A stretch of DNA of 64,000 bases from Providencia manganoxydans (GTDB lineage Bacteria; Pseudomonadota; Gammaproteobacteria; Enterobacterales; Enterobacteriaceae): the NCBI RefSeq assembly GCF_016618195.1, contig NZ_CP067099.1, forward strand, positions 2,108,001-2,172,000, given 5' to 3'. Shown piece by piece: positions 18,136 through 27,251 of the stretch (position 1 is its first letter; each line of letters opens with the position of its first letter). The position numbers were made by a program, and so were the translations under genes. The notes beneath the pieces were generated by a model. The model did not search any database and was not told the DNA's origin. It saw only the letters and a program-made list of their open reading frames with translations.

Positions 18136-19446
18136 ATGAAAAAATATACAACAAATTTATGTTTGCTTTCGACACTCATTTTTACCTCAATAACGGGTTA
18201 TGCCAATCAAATTAACAATGAATGCAATGTACCTGAGTTGACTAAATGCCCGCAGCCTATCGATAGCTCATACCCTGATGTCAGAAATATGCTGACTTGG
18301 GATCAGCAAGAGCGTTTATTAGGTTTTCGCAATGACTATCGCTCTTATCCAGGTGATGTTTTTCATGCTAATAATCCCAAATCATTGGTTAGGGAAATTG
18401 AAAATTTAGAAGATGTAACTTATCAAATAAAAGGTATGACATACCGATTAGAAGACTATATTAAACGCAACAATGTTGTTGCATTAATGGTGATTAAAAA
18501 AGGAAAAGTCGCATTTGAATATTATGGAAAAGAAAATACAGCGGAAACACTTTGGACTTCTCGTTCAGTAGGAAAATCTATCGTTTCGACACTGGTTGGA
18601 ATTGCATTACAAGAAGGCAAAATTTCTTCACTAGATGATGCTATTGTCAAATATAATCCTAGTGTTCAAGGTACTGTATGGGAAAATGTAACAATAAAAC
18701 AATTATTGCAGCATACATCAGGTGTTGAATGGGGAGAAGACTATGAAAATCCGAATTCAGATTTTGCTAAGATGACTGAATGTGAAGCTAACCCTCAGAT
18801 CTATGCATGTGTGCAAAAATTAGTAATCGATCCAAAGCGTCAATCTTATGCTAAACCAGGAGAGGTATGGCGATATAGCTCAGGTGGAGCATGGTTGCTG
18901 GGCGATACTTTAGAAAAAGCAACGGGAGTCTCGCTTGCTCAATATTTGCAGAATAAAATTTGGCAGCCATATGGCATGACAAGTGATGGTGTGTGGCAAA
19001 GCTATGAACTGGGGAAACATAACACAGGGGCTCATGGTTTTAATGCAACCCTTGAAGACTGGGGGAAGTTTGGACTGTTTTTTGCAGAAAATGGTGTGTT
19101 AGCGGATGGCAAACAAATGCTACCGTCCAATTGGCTTACTGAATCCAAAAACTGGGTACAAGCAAAAGACTCAGTTAACCCAAGTTATCCAGAGGGAATA
19201 TACGGTTTTGAATGGTGGAATAATCGTGTTCCGCAAAAAATGCACAATGTAGAGCCTAAGCAAGGTCTGGATAGTGATAATACATTATGGGCATTAGGGA
19301 TCTTTGGGCAAATTATCGTGGTAAATCCAAAAGAACAATTAGTGATTGTTCAGTGGTCAACATGGCCTGTTGCACATCCAGCGGAAGATGGTCAGCCACT
19401 TGAGGCCTCGTTGATGTTTAATGCAATTAACAATAAATTAAAATAA
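18136..19446 (+). CDS. Secreted serine hydrolase, beta-lactamase/NylB-like
   Basis: The protein has 436 residues with a Sec signal (MKKYTTNLCLLSTL...GYA-N). The penicillin-binding/class C fold carries the nucleophile motif S144-V-G-K147, the Tyr motif Y247-S-S, and a late HNTGAHGF segment. The YSS form, rather than YxN, is typical of esterase VIII and 6-aminohexanoate-dimer-hydrolase-like enzymes. It more likely acts on an ester or amide than as a resistance beta-lactamase. The substrate is unknown. Its neighbours give no functional link. Confidence 0.8.
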   Translation: MKKYTTNLCLLSTLIFTSITGYANQINNECNVPELTKCPQPIDSSYPDVRNMLTWDQQERLLGFRNDYRSYPGDVFHANNPKSLVREIENLEDVTYQIKGMTYRLEDYIKRNNVVALMVIKKGKVAFEYYGKENTAETLWTSRSVGKSIVSTLVGIALQEGKISSLDDAIVKYNPSVQGTVWENVTIKQLLQHTSGVEWGEDYENPNSDFAKMTECEANPQIYACVQKLVIDPKRQSYAKPGEVWRYSSGGAWLLGDTLEKATGVSLAQYLQNKIWQPYGMTSDGVWQSYELGKHNTGAHGFNATLEDWGKFGLFFAENGVLADGKQMLPSNWLTESKNWVQAKDSVNPSYPEGIYGFEWWNNRVPQKMHNVEPKQGLDSDNTLWALGIFGQIIVVNPKEQLVIVQWSTWPVAHPAEDGQPLEASLMFNAINNKLK

Positions 19447-19466
19447 TTTATTAATCAATCAGATGA

Positions 19467-19505
19467 AGCCTGCCACACAAGTGTAATAAATGGTAGGCTT
19501 TTTAT
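19467..19505 (+). terminator. Terminator after the serine hydrolase
   Basis: A 9-bp stem AGCCTGCCA/TGGTAGGCT (19467-19475 with 19491-19499, one G-U pair) is followed by a T run to 19505. Confidence 0.85.
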
Positions 19506-19788
19506 TTGAATGGCAAAAATAGCTGAGTAAATTATTGTGTTTTAGTCACAAAAATGAACGCGCTAATATAACAAATGGTCAATAAAAGAAAATGAAAGGG
19601 GAGCTTATTTAATATCACCTATTACAAAGGTAAATGGATTATCAACAAAGTGAATAAATACCTCATCACAAATAACCTATAAAAAATCTATACAACTTTA
19701 AACTTGTCCTATTGTGAAGTATTCATCCAGTGTGATTTATTAGTGTTGCAAGAACATCCTTGCTTAAATAAACCTGAAGGCACTTAAG
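19506..19788. other. AT-rich promoter region of the acid-shock-like gene
   Basis: About 280 bp with no gene or repeat. It presumably contains the promoter of the small gene that follows. No regulator site could be assigned. Confidence 0.4.
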
Positions 19789-19986
19789 ATGAAAAAGTTT
19801 TTAGCAATCGTAACTGTATTGTCATTAGCTATTTCTAGTTCAGCATTAGCTGCAAGCACAGTAAAAAATGAGCAATCGGCTTCAACAGTGAAAACCCAAA
19901 AAAGTGGTAAAGTACATTCAGCAAGTAAAATAAAAGCACATACTACGCTTGAAAAGAAAGTATCAGCTGAGCCATCTAAAGCATAG
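19789..19986 (+). CDS. Small secreted acid-shock (Asr)-like protein
   Basis: The protein has 65 residues: a Sec signal (MKKFLAIVTVLSLAISSSALA-A) followed by a short, low-complexity mature part rich in Lys, Ser, Thr and His. Composition and layout recall the periplasmic acid-shock protein Asr, but it lacks the long Ala/Lys/His repeats of E. coli Asr. It should be periplasmic, intrinsically disordered and basic. Function is inferred from composition only. Confidence 0.6.
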   Translation: MKKFLAIVTVLSLAISSSALAASTVKNEQSASTVKTQKSGKVHSASKIKAHTTLEKKVSAEPSKA

Positions 19987-20019
19987 CGCTCACCTGAGCT
20001 AAAGTTTGTCACACCTATC

Positions 20020-20052
20020 AGTGCCATGGGGAAATATATTGCCCGTGGCACT
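20020..20052 (+). terminator. Strong hairpin between the Asr-like gene and rlmA
   Basis: An 11-bp stem (20020-20030 with 20042-20052, one G-U pair) has an 11-nt loop. No T tract follows. It ends 46 bp before the rlmA start, so it may stabilise the upstream mRNA or affect rlmA. Confidence 0.5.
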
Positions 20053-20098
20053 GCATCTCTATGGTATACTCAATGTTATTTATTAAGATATATCACTT

Positions 20099-20923
20099 AT
20101 GAACTACCAATGTCCTCTATGCTTTCATCCCTTAATACAACACAACCAAAGTTGGAAATGCACTAATAACCATCAATTTGATTGTGCGAAAGAAGGTTAT
20201 GTTAATTTACTGCCAGTTCAGCATAAACGTTCGAAAGATCCGGGTGATAGTGCAGAAATGATGCAATCGCGTCGGCAATTTTTAAACGCAGGCCACTATG
20301 ATCTAATGCGTCAATTGGTTGCAGATAAGCTGAAGCAATATATTTCTAAACAAAATAATACTTTATTAGATATCGGTTGTGGGGAAGGTTATTACACCGA
20401 TTATTTTATGCGGCAGCTGACAACGTCTGATTTTTCACCCATTGTTTATGGTCTAGATGTTTCAAAAGTGGCTATTCGTTATGCGGCAAAACGTTATCCA
20501 TTAGTTAACTTCTGCGTGGCCTCTAGTCATCGATTACCTTTTGCTGAACAAAGCATTGGCGCAATTGTACGTATCTATGCGCCATGTAAAGCAGAAGAGT
20601 TGGCTAGAGTTTTACAAAACAATGGGATCTTAGTAACTGTCACGCCAGCACCTAAGCATCTACAAGAGCTAAAACAATTAATTTACAGCGAAGTTAAGTT
20701 GCATCCGATTAAAGAAGAGCCATTGCCTCAATTTAAATTATTAGATGAAACAAACTTAAATTACTCAATGTCATTAACAGGTCATGAAGCATTTGAATTA
20801 CTACAAATGACCCCTTTTGCATGGCGAGCGAGTGAAGAGGTTAAACAAGTATTAAAGCAGTCTAACACCCAAAATTATACTGCTGACTTTATGATCCGTG
20901 TTTATAAATTAATGGAAAAATAA
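20099..20923 (+). CDS. rlmA: 23S rRNA (guanine-745-N1) methyltransferase
   Basis: The protein has 274 residues. The N-terminal zinc site uses CPLC and CTNNHQFDCAKEGY (about residues 5-32). The Rossmann methyltransferase core has the SAM motif LLDIGCGEGYYTDYF near residue 95. RlmA methylates G745 of 23S rRNA using SAM. It is convergent with mntP, as in E. coli. Confidence 0.93.
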   Translation: MNYQCPLCFHPLIQHNQSWKCTNNHQFDCAKEGYVNLLPVQHKRSKDPGDSAEMMQSRRQFLNAGHYDLMRQLVADKLKQYISKQNNTLLDIGCGEGYYTDYFMRQLTTSDFSPIVYGLDVSKVAIRYAAKRYPLVNFCVASSHRLPFAEQSIGAIVRIYAPCKAEELARVLQNNGILVTVTPAPKHLQELKQLIYSEVKLHPIKEEPLPQFKLLDETNLNYSMSLTGHEAFELLQMTPFAWRASEEVKQVLKQSNTQNYTADFMIRVYKLMEK

Positions 20924-20933
20924 TATTTAAATA

Positions 20934-20958
20934 GGCTCCTGCAATATATACAGGAGCC
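20934..20958. terminator. Hairpin between rlmA and mntP
   Basis: A perfect 8-bp stem GGCTCCTG/CAGGAGCC (20934-20941 with 20951-20958) lies between the convergent genes, without a clear T tract on either strand. Confidence 0.6.
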
Positions 20959-20970
20959 ATCAGAAATTAT

Positions 20971-21555
20971 CTAGGCGCTATAAATAAACAATTCGAGATG
21001 TTCGAATAAAATATTGAAGCCAATACCAATTAATACCACACCACCAATAATTTCCGCTTTTTTACCAAGTAGGGGGCCAACATAACGGCCGATCATCATA
21101 CCAATAGTAGCCATGATCATGGTCATTAAACCAATCGTCATCGCAGTGTGGACGATATCAACTTGTAAAAAGGCCAAACCAAGGCCGATTGCCATTGCAT
21201 CAAGGCTGGTGGCGATAGCTGAAAGTACTAGGCTCATTGAACTATTACGTGATGCAGGGGCACAGCACTCATCTTCTTTTTTAGCTTTGATGCCTTGCCA
21301 AATCATACGAGCACCCAGAACAAACAGTAGCGCGAAAGCAATCCAGTGATCCCAACGGATGACGTATTGGCTTGCTAAAATACCAATGGCCCAACCAATA
21401 ATTGGAGTTAATGCTTCGATAAAACCAAAGATAAAACCGGTACGGAGGATTTCTTTAAAACGGGGTTTGTGTAGGACAGCACCTTTGCAGATAGCGACAG
21501 CAAATGCATCCATAGAAAGCGCGAGAGCTAAAACTAGGGTAGCGTAGAAACTCAT
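20971..21555 (-). CDS. mntP: Manganese efflux pump MntP
   Basis: The protein has 194 residues from the ATG at 21555 ([20 protein letters not shown]); the longer open frame runs back into the riboswitch. Six hydrophobic segments and the two characteristic acidic motifs, [13 protein letters not shown] and [14 protein letters not shown], identify the MntP family. The pump exports Mn2+ from the cytoplasm under manganese excess. Its 5' leader is a yybP-ykoY riboswitch. Confidence 0.95.
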   Translation of the reverse strand: MSFYATLVLALALSMDAFAVAICKGAVLHKPRFKEILRTGFIFGFIEALTPIIGWAIGILASQYVIRWDHWIAFALLFVLGARMIWQGIKAKKEDECCAPASRNSSMSLVLSAIATSLDAMAIGLGLAFLQVDIVHTAMTIGLMTMIMATIGMMIGRYVGPLLGKKAEIIGGVVLIGIGFNILFEHLELFIYSA

Positions 21556-21564
21556 AATATAAAC

Positions 21565-21728
21565 CTCGGTTGGGTAGATCCATATACACATGAATTACCC
21601 CCAACCAAAAGGCTTATTCATGTGTCTATGGTCTTGCCAACCAAGATGGCGTCCGTACCACGTTTAAATTACAAACGAGTATGTTGACACGGACATTCTG
21701 GATATATTTCCAGAACAGGCTACTCCCC
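21565..21728 (-). ncRNA. yybP-ykoY manganese riboswitch of mntP
   Basis: On the minus strand the leader carries the conserved GGGGAGTAGCC (21728-21718), GTCAACATACTCG, and GGCAAGACC further down. These resemble the E. coli mntP leader. Two alternative pairings are visible after the aptamer. A 10-bp repeat (21586-21595 with 21616-21625) competes with a GGTTGGG/CCCAACC stem that ends directly before the GAGG ribosome site at 21566-21569. This fits Mn2+-dependent control of translation initiation. Confidence 0.9.
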
Positions 21729-21891
21729 AATGACGTGGTTCGAAAGATATCACAAATTAATTTAAAGACAACACTTAATTTATTGTGGCCATTAATTTTT
21801 GTTGATAATAATTGTCATTTTCAATAATTAAAAAATTGAGGTTAACTTAATCATTAATTAACCTCAATCTTAATGTGAATATATATAACAA

Positions 21892-22350
21892 TTATTTATG
21901 ATTGATAAGGAATTCGTATATTCTTTGTAAATCATCAAGTTGTGATACTTGAATGTAGATTTTCTTATGCTCTAAGCCAACAATTAAAATACCATCTTCC
22001 GATAAATTCATTGTTTTAATTCTATCGAATAATATAAATGTATTGGCGAAATAAAAGCCTTTCTGTTTAAAAAATAATTTTGGTGTTCGAATAAAAGCCA
22101 AATAAACTGACATCAAAATAGTAACCATCAATAAATAAGTGGTTAACATACTCCCGTTGCGGGAAATGTTGGTATAAATGACAATACAAATTAACACAAT
22201 AAAAATAATAGCATCAGCACGGTGTTTGCGCTTGAGGTTAACTTTTAATAGTGTTTTTCCTTTGAGTAAGTGTTGAATAAATTCATCATAAATTGCATAC
22301 AGCAGCATCAATAAGATAATAATGGCCAGTATGGAATCATTTAAGGTCAT
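21892..22350 (-). CDS. yobD: Inner membrane protein YobD (DUF986)
   Basis: The protein has 152 residues, the same length as E. coli YobD. There are three hydrophobic segments (about 7-25, 48-62 and 68-86), then a soluble C-terminal part with FDRIKTMNLSEDGI and a terminal helix. No biochemical function is known. Its position between manZ and mntP is the same as in E. coli, which supports the assignment. Confidence 0.9.
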   Translation of the reverse strand: MTLNDSILAIIILLMLLYAIYDEFIQHLLKGKTLLKVNLKRKHRADAIIFIVLICIVIYTNISRNGSMLTTYLLMVTILMSVYLAFIRTPKLFFKQKGFYFANTFILFDRIKTMNLSEDGILIVGLEHKKIYIQVSQLDDLQRIYEFLINHK

Positions 22351-22398
22351 TTTGAGTGCCCTTGGCTAAGTAAACAATGCTAGAGAGCTTAAAAGTAA

Positions 22399-22424
22399 AA
22401 ATGGGAGGCTGCAACCTCCCATTT
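22399..22424 (-). terminator. manXYZ terminator
   Basis: A perfect 10-bp stem AAATGGGAGG/CCTCCCATTT, loop of 6, followed on the minus strand by TTAC and further T residues. It lies 18 bp after the manZ stop. Confidence 0.8.
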
Positions 22425-22441
22425 CAATTAATGATACTTCA

Positions 22442-23293
22442 TTATGGCGCTAAGAAATTTAACCACGCACCAAGGATACCAAGGCCAAAGAAGCCAATAA
22501 TGATCCACAGTGGGTTAACTTTACGACGGAGCAACCACATACACGCAAAGGTAAGCAATAAAGGCACCAAACCTGGCATCAAGTCATTTAAAATATCTTG
22601 AACCGTTTTGATTTCCATCACTTTTGTGGCAGGATTTTCGATGCTCGATACAATGACTGGTATATCAACATGGGTCCATTTATTCACTAAGGCCCCCATG
22701 ACAAACAGACCAAGTATTGATGCACCTTCAGTTAATTTTTGCAGGAAGCCACCACCGATATCTTGAACAATATCGACACCTTTTTTATAACCGTAAGCAA
22801 CACCATAGTAGAGTGTTAATAAACGAACTAGGTTAAATAATACAAAGAACAGAATAGGGCCAAGTAGGCTACCTGTCATTGCAATACCTGCACCTAAAGC
22901 AGCAAATACTGGGCGTACAGTCCCCCAGAAAATCGGGTCACCAACACCGGCTAATGGTCCCATGAGACCAACTTTGATGCCGTTAATGGCTCCGTCATCA
23001 ATGTCTGCACCATTGGCACGTTGTTCTTCCATTGCCATCGTTACCCCTAATACAGGAGCAGCGACATACGGGTGGGTGTTGAAGAATTCGAGGTGACGTT
23101 TAATTGCTTGTTTACGGTCGTCATTATTTTCTGGATAGAGGCGACGGATCACCGGTACCATCGAATAACAGAAACCGAGAGCTTGCATGCGTTCGAAGTT
23201 CCAAGAGCCTTGTAAAAGGTTAGAACGTAAGAAGACAGCGCGGACATCACTTTGAGTCAACTTTTTCGCTGTTGGGCTTGTTGTATCAACCAT
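22442..23293 (-). CDS. manZ: PTS mannose transporter subunit IID
   Basis: The protein has 283 residues of the IID-Man family: SWNFERMQALGFCYSMVPVIRRLYP near the start, GLMGPLAGVGDPIFWGTVRP in the middle and C-terminal membrane segments. With ManY it forms the membrane channel that imports and phosphorylates mannose, glucose and related sugars. It is also a known entry route for some phages and microcins. It starts 12 bp after manY. Confidence 0.96.
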   Translation of the reverse strand: MVDTTSPTAKKLTQSDVRAVFLRSNLLQGSWNFERMQALGFCYSMVPVIRRLYPENNDDRKQAIKRHLEFFNTHPYVAAPVLGVTMAMEEQRANGADIDDGAINGIKVGLMGPLAGVGDPIFWGTVRPVFAALGAGIAMTGSLLGPILFFVLFNLVRLLTLYYGVAYGYKKGVDIVQDIGGGFLQKLTEGASILGLFVMGALVNKWTHVDIPVIVSSIENPATKVMEIKTVQDILNDLMPGLVPLLLTFACMWLLRRKVNPLWIIIGFFGLGILGAWLNFLAP

Positions 23294-23305
23294 TATGCTA
23301 TCCTC

Positions 23306-24109
23306 CTAGTCTAATTCGTTATCAAGGTTGTTGTTACTGCCATTCCCTTGAGTGACAACCACTTGGGATTTGTTATATTTCGGGCTAAGTTGGATATATA
23401 GGATAGCCATAACCGCACCGATAACACCGAGAGCAACAAGGTTGAAGTTGGTAAATGCCGCAGTGACAAAACCTAAATAGAAGAATGGCATCAGGTAGCC
23501 AGCGCGCATCATGTTGATAACCATTGCATAACCGACCACAACAATCATACCACCTGCAATGTTCAGACCATCAGTCACCACTGGTGGGATAGCGTCTAAC
23601 ATTTGTTTGACTTCTGAAGTTCCCACAGAGAGAGCGACAATCAGTGCAGGAATTGCAATACGCATTGCTTGCAGGATTAATGCAGAAACGTGGATCCAGC
23701 TAATGGCAGCAAGGTTTCCATTGGTGGCAGCACGGTCCGCAGCATGTTGGAACGCAACGGTCACAGTACGTACAATAATGGTCAGTACTTGGCCTGCTGC
23801 TGCTAGAGGGATTGCAATGGCAATACCTGCGCCAATGCTTTGACCACCAGCAATAACCAGAATGGTTGAAATAATCGAGGCGAGGGCGGCATCTGGCGCA
23901 ACCGCAGCACCGATATTCATCCAACCTAATGCGATCATTTCAAGTGTACCACCAATGATGATACCCGTTTTCATGTCTCCCAAAACGATACCGATAAGCG
24001 TACAGGCAACGAGCGGGCGATGGAACTGGAATTCATCGAGGATAGAACCCATACCTGCGATACAGGCAACGATGAAAACCAGTACTATTTGAACAACGGT
24101 AAGTTCCAT
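23306..24109 (-). CDS. manY: PTS mannose transporter subunit IIC
   Basis: The protein has 267 residues of highly hydrophobic IIC-Man sequence with GSILDEFQFHRPLVACTLIG near the start and MIALGWMNIGAAVAPDAALAS. It forms the sugar-translocating part of the mannose permease with ManZ. It lies between manX and manZ in one operon. Confidence 0.96.
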   Translation of the reverse strand: MELTVVQIVLVFIVACIAGMGSILDEFQFHRPLVACTLIGIVLGDMKTGIIIGGTLEMIALGWMNIGAAVAPDAALASIISTILVIAGGQSIGAGIAIAIPLAAAGQVLTIIVRTVTVAFQHAADRAATNGNLAAISWIHVSALILQAMRIAIPALIVALSVGTSEVKQMLDAIPPVVTDGLNIAGGMIVVVGYAMVINMMRAGYLMPFFYLGFVTAAFTNFNLVALGVIGAVMAILYIQLSPKYNKSQVVVTQGNGSNNNLDNELD

Positions 24110-24196
24110 TGTTTAATCTCCTGTAACCAAACGAGTTTGGTAAATCTGTTTTCGAGTAATGGTTAAAATTCAATAAAATTAACGGCCTAACTAAAA

Positions 24197-25168
24197 CTAA
24201 TTTTTTAATTTTTTAATTAAATCCATCATCTGAACTTTACTGTCAGAGGAAACCTTACGCACTTCCAGTTCAATATTTTTACTGTTCAGATAATTAAAAG
24301 CATCAATATCTTTTTGGTTAATTGACACTGCATTGGTGACTTGTGTTTTACCTTCATGGAATGCCATACCACCGATGTTGACAGACTTGATGTCGACACC
24401 AGCTTCGACAAGACGTTCCACATCAGTTGGGTTAGTAAACAGCAACATCACACGTTCGCCTGCATATTTAGGGTTGTTATAAACCCGAATACATTTTGCA
24501 ACATCAACAACGTGAGCACTGACCCCCGGAGGCGCAACTTGTTTAAGTAGTGTAGAACGAACTTCATCTTTAGCGACTTCATCGCTAACAACGATGATAC
24601 GTTTTACTCGGGTTTCTTTTGTCCAGCGAGTGGCGACTTGACCATGGATCAATCGGTCATCAATACGTGCAAGTGCGATGACCATATGCTCACCAGGGCC
24701 TGCGGTAACAGTTTGTGCCGATGCAGGTTGTGGAGTTGGCGTTGGTGCAGCGACAGGAGCTGATTCAGGTTCTTTCAGTTTCAGTGCACGAATACCACCA
24801 CGACCAGTTTCTAAGGCGACAGAAACTAACTCTGCCATAGAAGGGTTATCATCACGGCACATAAACGTTTCGACTAGCATAGGTACGTTAACACCAGTGA
24901 CTATTTCGTAATTATCTTGATCATTGACGATACGACTGGCGGCATTAAATGGGCTGCCTCCCCAAGTATCGACCAAAAATAGTACGCCGTCAGTGGTGCT
25001 TAAATCAGCTAGTTTGGCGGTGTATTTATCAAACAGGGTCTCAGCATTTTCCCCCGGTACAAAGTCGATAAACGAGACATTTTCCTGCTCGCCAATCAAC
25101 ATTTCGGTAGTGCGCAGAAGTTGCTCTGCTGCCACACCGTGGGTACCAATCATAATAGCTATACTCAC
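24197..25168 (-). CDS. manX: PTS mannose transporter subunit IIAB
   Basis: The protein has 323 residues. The IIA domain (about 1-135) carries the first phosphorylation site in IMIGTHGVAAEQL (His9). An Ala/Pro linker (APVAAPTPTPQPASAQ) follows, then the IIB domain (about 160-323) with the second phosphorylated His in DRLIHGQVATRW. Phosphate passes from HPr through IIA and IIB to the sugar. It is the first gene of manXYZ. Confidence 0.96.
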   Translation of the reverse strand: MSIAIMIGTHGVAAEQLLRTTEMLIGEQENVSFIDFVPGENAETLFDKYTAKLADLSTTDGVLFLVDTWGGSPFNAASRIVNDQDNYEIVTGVNVPMLVETFMCRDDNPSMAELVSVALETGRGGIRALKLKEPESAPVAAPTPTPQPASAQTVTAGPGEHMVIALARIDDRLIHGQVATRWTKETRVKRIIVVSDEVAKDEVRSTLLKQVAPPGVSAHVVDVAKCIRVYNNPKYAGERVMLLFTNPTDVERLVEAGVDIKSVNIGGMAFHEGKTQVTNAVSINQKDIDAFNYLNSKNIELEVRKVSSDSKVQMMDLIKKLKN

Positions 25169-25480
25169 TTGATTTCCCTCTTTATAGATCGAACGGAATA
25201 ACGCATTAGATCAAAATTGAATCAGTTTAATTAGCCCTCCTAATAGAAAACCATACTGATAATTTTAGCTGAATAAAATCACTCTATTTATTTCAGTTAG
25301 CAAACTGTTAATTTACCATCTAATAGAGTCAGTAGAGGTAGCATAACATTTTGCATTAATGTAAAAACTTGTTTTGTGTCAGAAAATTAAAAACATACGC
25401 GTTATTTCAAATAATATGCATGTATTTTTTGAATATATTGATTATTGTGAATTTATATTTTGTATAAATAACTTTATTTG
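25169..25480. other. AT-rich promoter region of manXYZ
   Basis: About 310 bp without a gene. Control of manXYZ by Mlc and CRP is expected from E. coli, but I could not place convincing sites here. The region continues into the TGTTATCGGTAACA palindrome. Confidence 0.4.
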
Positions 25481-25483
25481 GAT

Positions 25484-25505
25484 TATAATTCTGTTATCGG
25501 TAACA
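25484..25505 (+). promoter_or_regulatory. GntR-type operator next to a -10 element
   Basis: TGTTATCGGTAACA (25492-25505) matches the gluconate-repressor operator core TGTTACCGGTAACA at 13 of 14 positions. A TATAAT lies immediately upstream (25484-25489) and an AAGGAAG ribosome-site-like sequence at 25506-25512. No open frame follows on the plus strand. It may be an orphan promoter of a lost gene, or a site affecting manXYZ. Confidence 0.45.
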
Positions 25506-25736
25506 AAGGAAGAACAACTAATTTGATATTAAACTAAAAAAGCCCAAAAAATAAGCAAAATGTGACTCGTTTCAGCAGTAGGAAGTTCTGAAAAAAGATT
25601 ATTTTATGATCAGGTCATTTTAGTAACGATTTAATTAAATTTTCGTTAAATTATCAAAAAGAGATTGAGTGTGAGTAAAAAACAAACAACTATTATTTTT
25701 TATAGATGATAATGATTAAATTATTAGCAAAATAAA

Positions 25737-25774
25737 ACGCCGTGGATCCATTCATTATGATGAATTCACGGCGT
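25737..25774 (-). terminator. sdaA terminator
   Basis: ACGCCGTG/CACGGCGT arms (25737-25744 with 25767-25774) enclose further inverted sequence (CATTCAT...ATGAAT). On the minus strand the stem is followed by TTTATTTTGC. It lies after the palindromic repeat downstream of sdaA. Confidence 0.75.
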
Positions 25775-25869
25775 CATACTTTAAATTGCAGCGCAGGTCA
25801 CAGTTTTTTAGGCTTTTAGCGATTCATGCTATTATCGCTTACCTACACCTCGAATTATCTAAAGTATAA
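25773..25869 (-). repeat. Dispersed palindromic repeat (25.8 kb)
   Basis: It begins TCATACTTTAAATTGCAGCG and ends CTCGAATTATCTAAAGTATA, the two ends of the family. The middle is shortened. It is placed between the sdaA stop and its terminator, so it is transcribed in the 3' untranslated region. Confidence 0.75.
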
Positions 25870-25886
25870 ATTATATGATTGATACA

Positions 25887-27251
25887 TTAATCACACTGAA
25901 CTTTAATTGCTAAACCACCACGAGATGTTTCGCGATATTTAGCGTTCATGTCTTTACCTGTTTCATACATGGTTTCAATGACTTTATCGAGAGAAACGCG
26001 AGGCTCACTCGTACGGCGCAGTGCCATACGTGTTGCATTAACAGCTTTAACTGATGCGATCGCATTACGTTCTATACAAGGCACTTGAACTTGTCCAGCG
26101 ACAGGATCACAGGTAAGTCCTAGATTATGTTCCATACCAATTTCTGCGGCAATACAGACTTGTTCAGGACTAGCCCCAAATAATTCAGCAAGACCTGCCG
26201 CCGCCATTGAGCACGCAACACCAACTTCACCTTGGCAACCGACTTCTGCACCTGAAATTGACGCATTCATTTTATAAAGAATACCAATTGCACCAGATGC
26301 GAGGAAGTAGCGTGTATAGAGTTCAGGTGTTACAGGCTCAATACAGTGGTTGTAGTAAGCAAGAACCGCAGGAACAATACCACAAGCCCCATTGGTTGGT
26401 GCAGTTACAACACGACCACCTGCTGCATTCTCTTCATTTACGGCTAATGCAAACATGTTGATAAGGTCAACAACATTCATTGGGTCATTAGACAGCTTAC
26501 TCGAAGATGTGACAAGGCGATTGAGTGCCGGCGCGCGGCGTGGTACACGTAGAGGTCCTGGTAGAACGCCTTCAGTGTTTAAGCCACGCTCAATACAAGC
26601 CTGCATGGTTTGCCAAACATCAGCAAAGTAGGCATCAATCTCTTCTTTGGTGTGAAGATCAAGTTCATTTTTCATCATTAAACTTGAGATAGATAAGCCA
26701 GATTTTTTGCAGTTGAGTAACAATTCTTCTGCTGATTTGAATGGGTAAGATACGGGTTTACTGTCAAGAGTTGACTGACCAAAATGTTCTTCATCAACAA
26801 TAAAACCACCACCGATAGAGTAGTAAGTTTTAGTATAAATCTCATCATTACCAGCGAATGCATGAATAGTCATGCCATTTTCATGCAGTGGTAGGTTGTC
26901 TAGACGAAAGTTCATGCCACCTTCGCGTGGGAAATCCACGGTGTGGGTGCCATTGGCAAGCAACAATTTTTCTGTTTTCTCAACATTGGCGATAAAAGCA
27001 GGGATCGATTCAATATCGACGGTTGCAGGTAAATTACCCGCAAGCCCCATAATGATAGCAATATCAGTATGGTGACCTTTTCCAGTGAGTGAAAGAGAGC
27101 CATAAACGTCAACAGCAATGCGTGTGACGCTTGGTAATAATTGTTTGTTTACCAAATCATCGACAAATTCTTTTCCCGCCTTCATTGGGCCGACGGTATG
27201 AGAGCTTGAAGGACCTATGCCCACTTTAAACATGTCGAAAACGCTTATCAC
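25887..27251 (-). CDS. sdaA: L-serine ammonia-lyase
   Basis: The protein has 454 residues of the single-chain iron-sulfur L-serine dehydratase family. The N-terminal regulatory-type domain starts MISVFDMFKVGIGPSSSHTVGPM. The catalytic domain has SGAEVGCQGEVGVACSMAAAG and CDPVAGQVQVPCIERNA, whose cysteines are expected to hold the 4Fe-4S cluster. It converts L-serine to pyruvate and ammonia. The gene order with nudL and pabB is as in E. coli and favours sdaA over sdaB. Confidence 0.93.
   Translation of the reverse strand: MISVFDMFKVGIGPSSSHTVGPMKAGKEFVDDLVNKQLLPSVTRIAVDVYGSLSLTGKGHHTDIAIIMGLAGNLPATVDIESIPAFIANVEKTEKLLLANGTHTVDFPREGGMNFRLDNLPLHENGMTIHAFAGNDEIYTKTYYSIGGGFIVDEEHFGQSTLDSKPVSYPFKSAEELLLNCKKSGLSISSLMMKNELDLHTKEEIDAYFADVWQTMQACIERGLNTEGVLPGPLRVPRRAPALNRLVTSSSKLSNDPMNVVDLINMFALAVNEENAAGGRVVTAPTNGACGIVPAVLAYYNHCIEPVTPELYTRYFLASGAIGILYKMNASISGAEVGCQGEVGVACSMAAAGLAELFGASPEQVCIAAEIGMEHNLGLTCDPVAGQVQVPCIERNAIASVKAVNATRMALRRTSEPRVSLDKVIETMYETGKDMNAKYRETSRGGLAIKVQCD

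Noticed and set aside
19531..19556. Possible CRP site TTGTG...CACAA before the Asr-like gene
   Set aside because: The half-sites are one base too close (N7 instead of N8 between TGTG and CACA).
25557..25577. CRP-like site AAATGTGACTCGTTTCAGC upstream of manX
   Set aside because: Only one half-site is good and it lies about 400 bp from manX.
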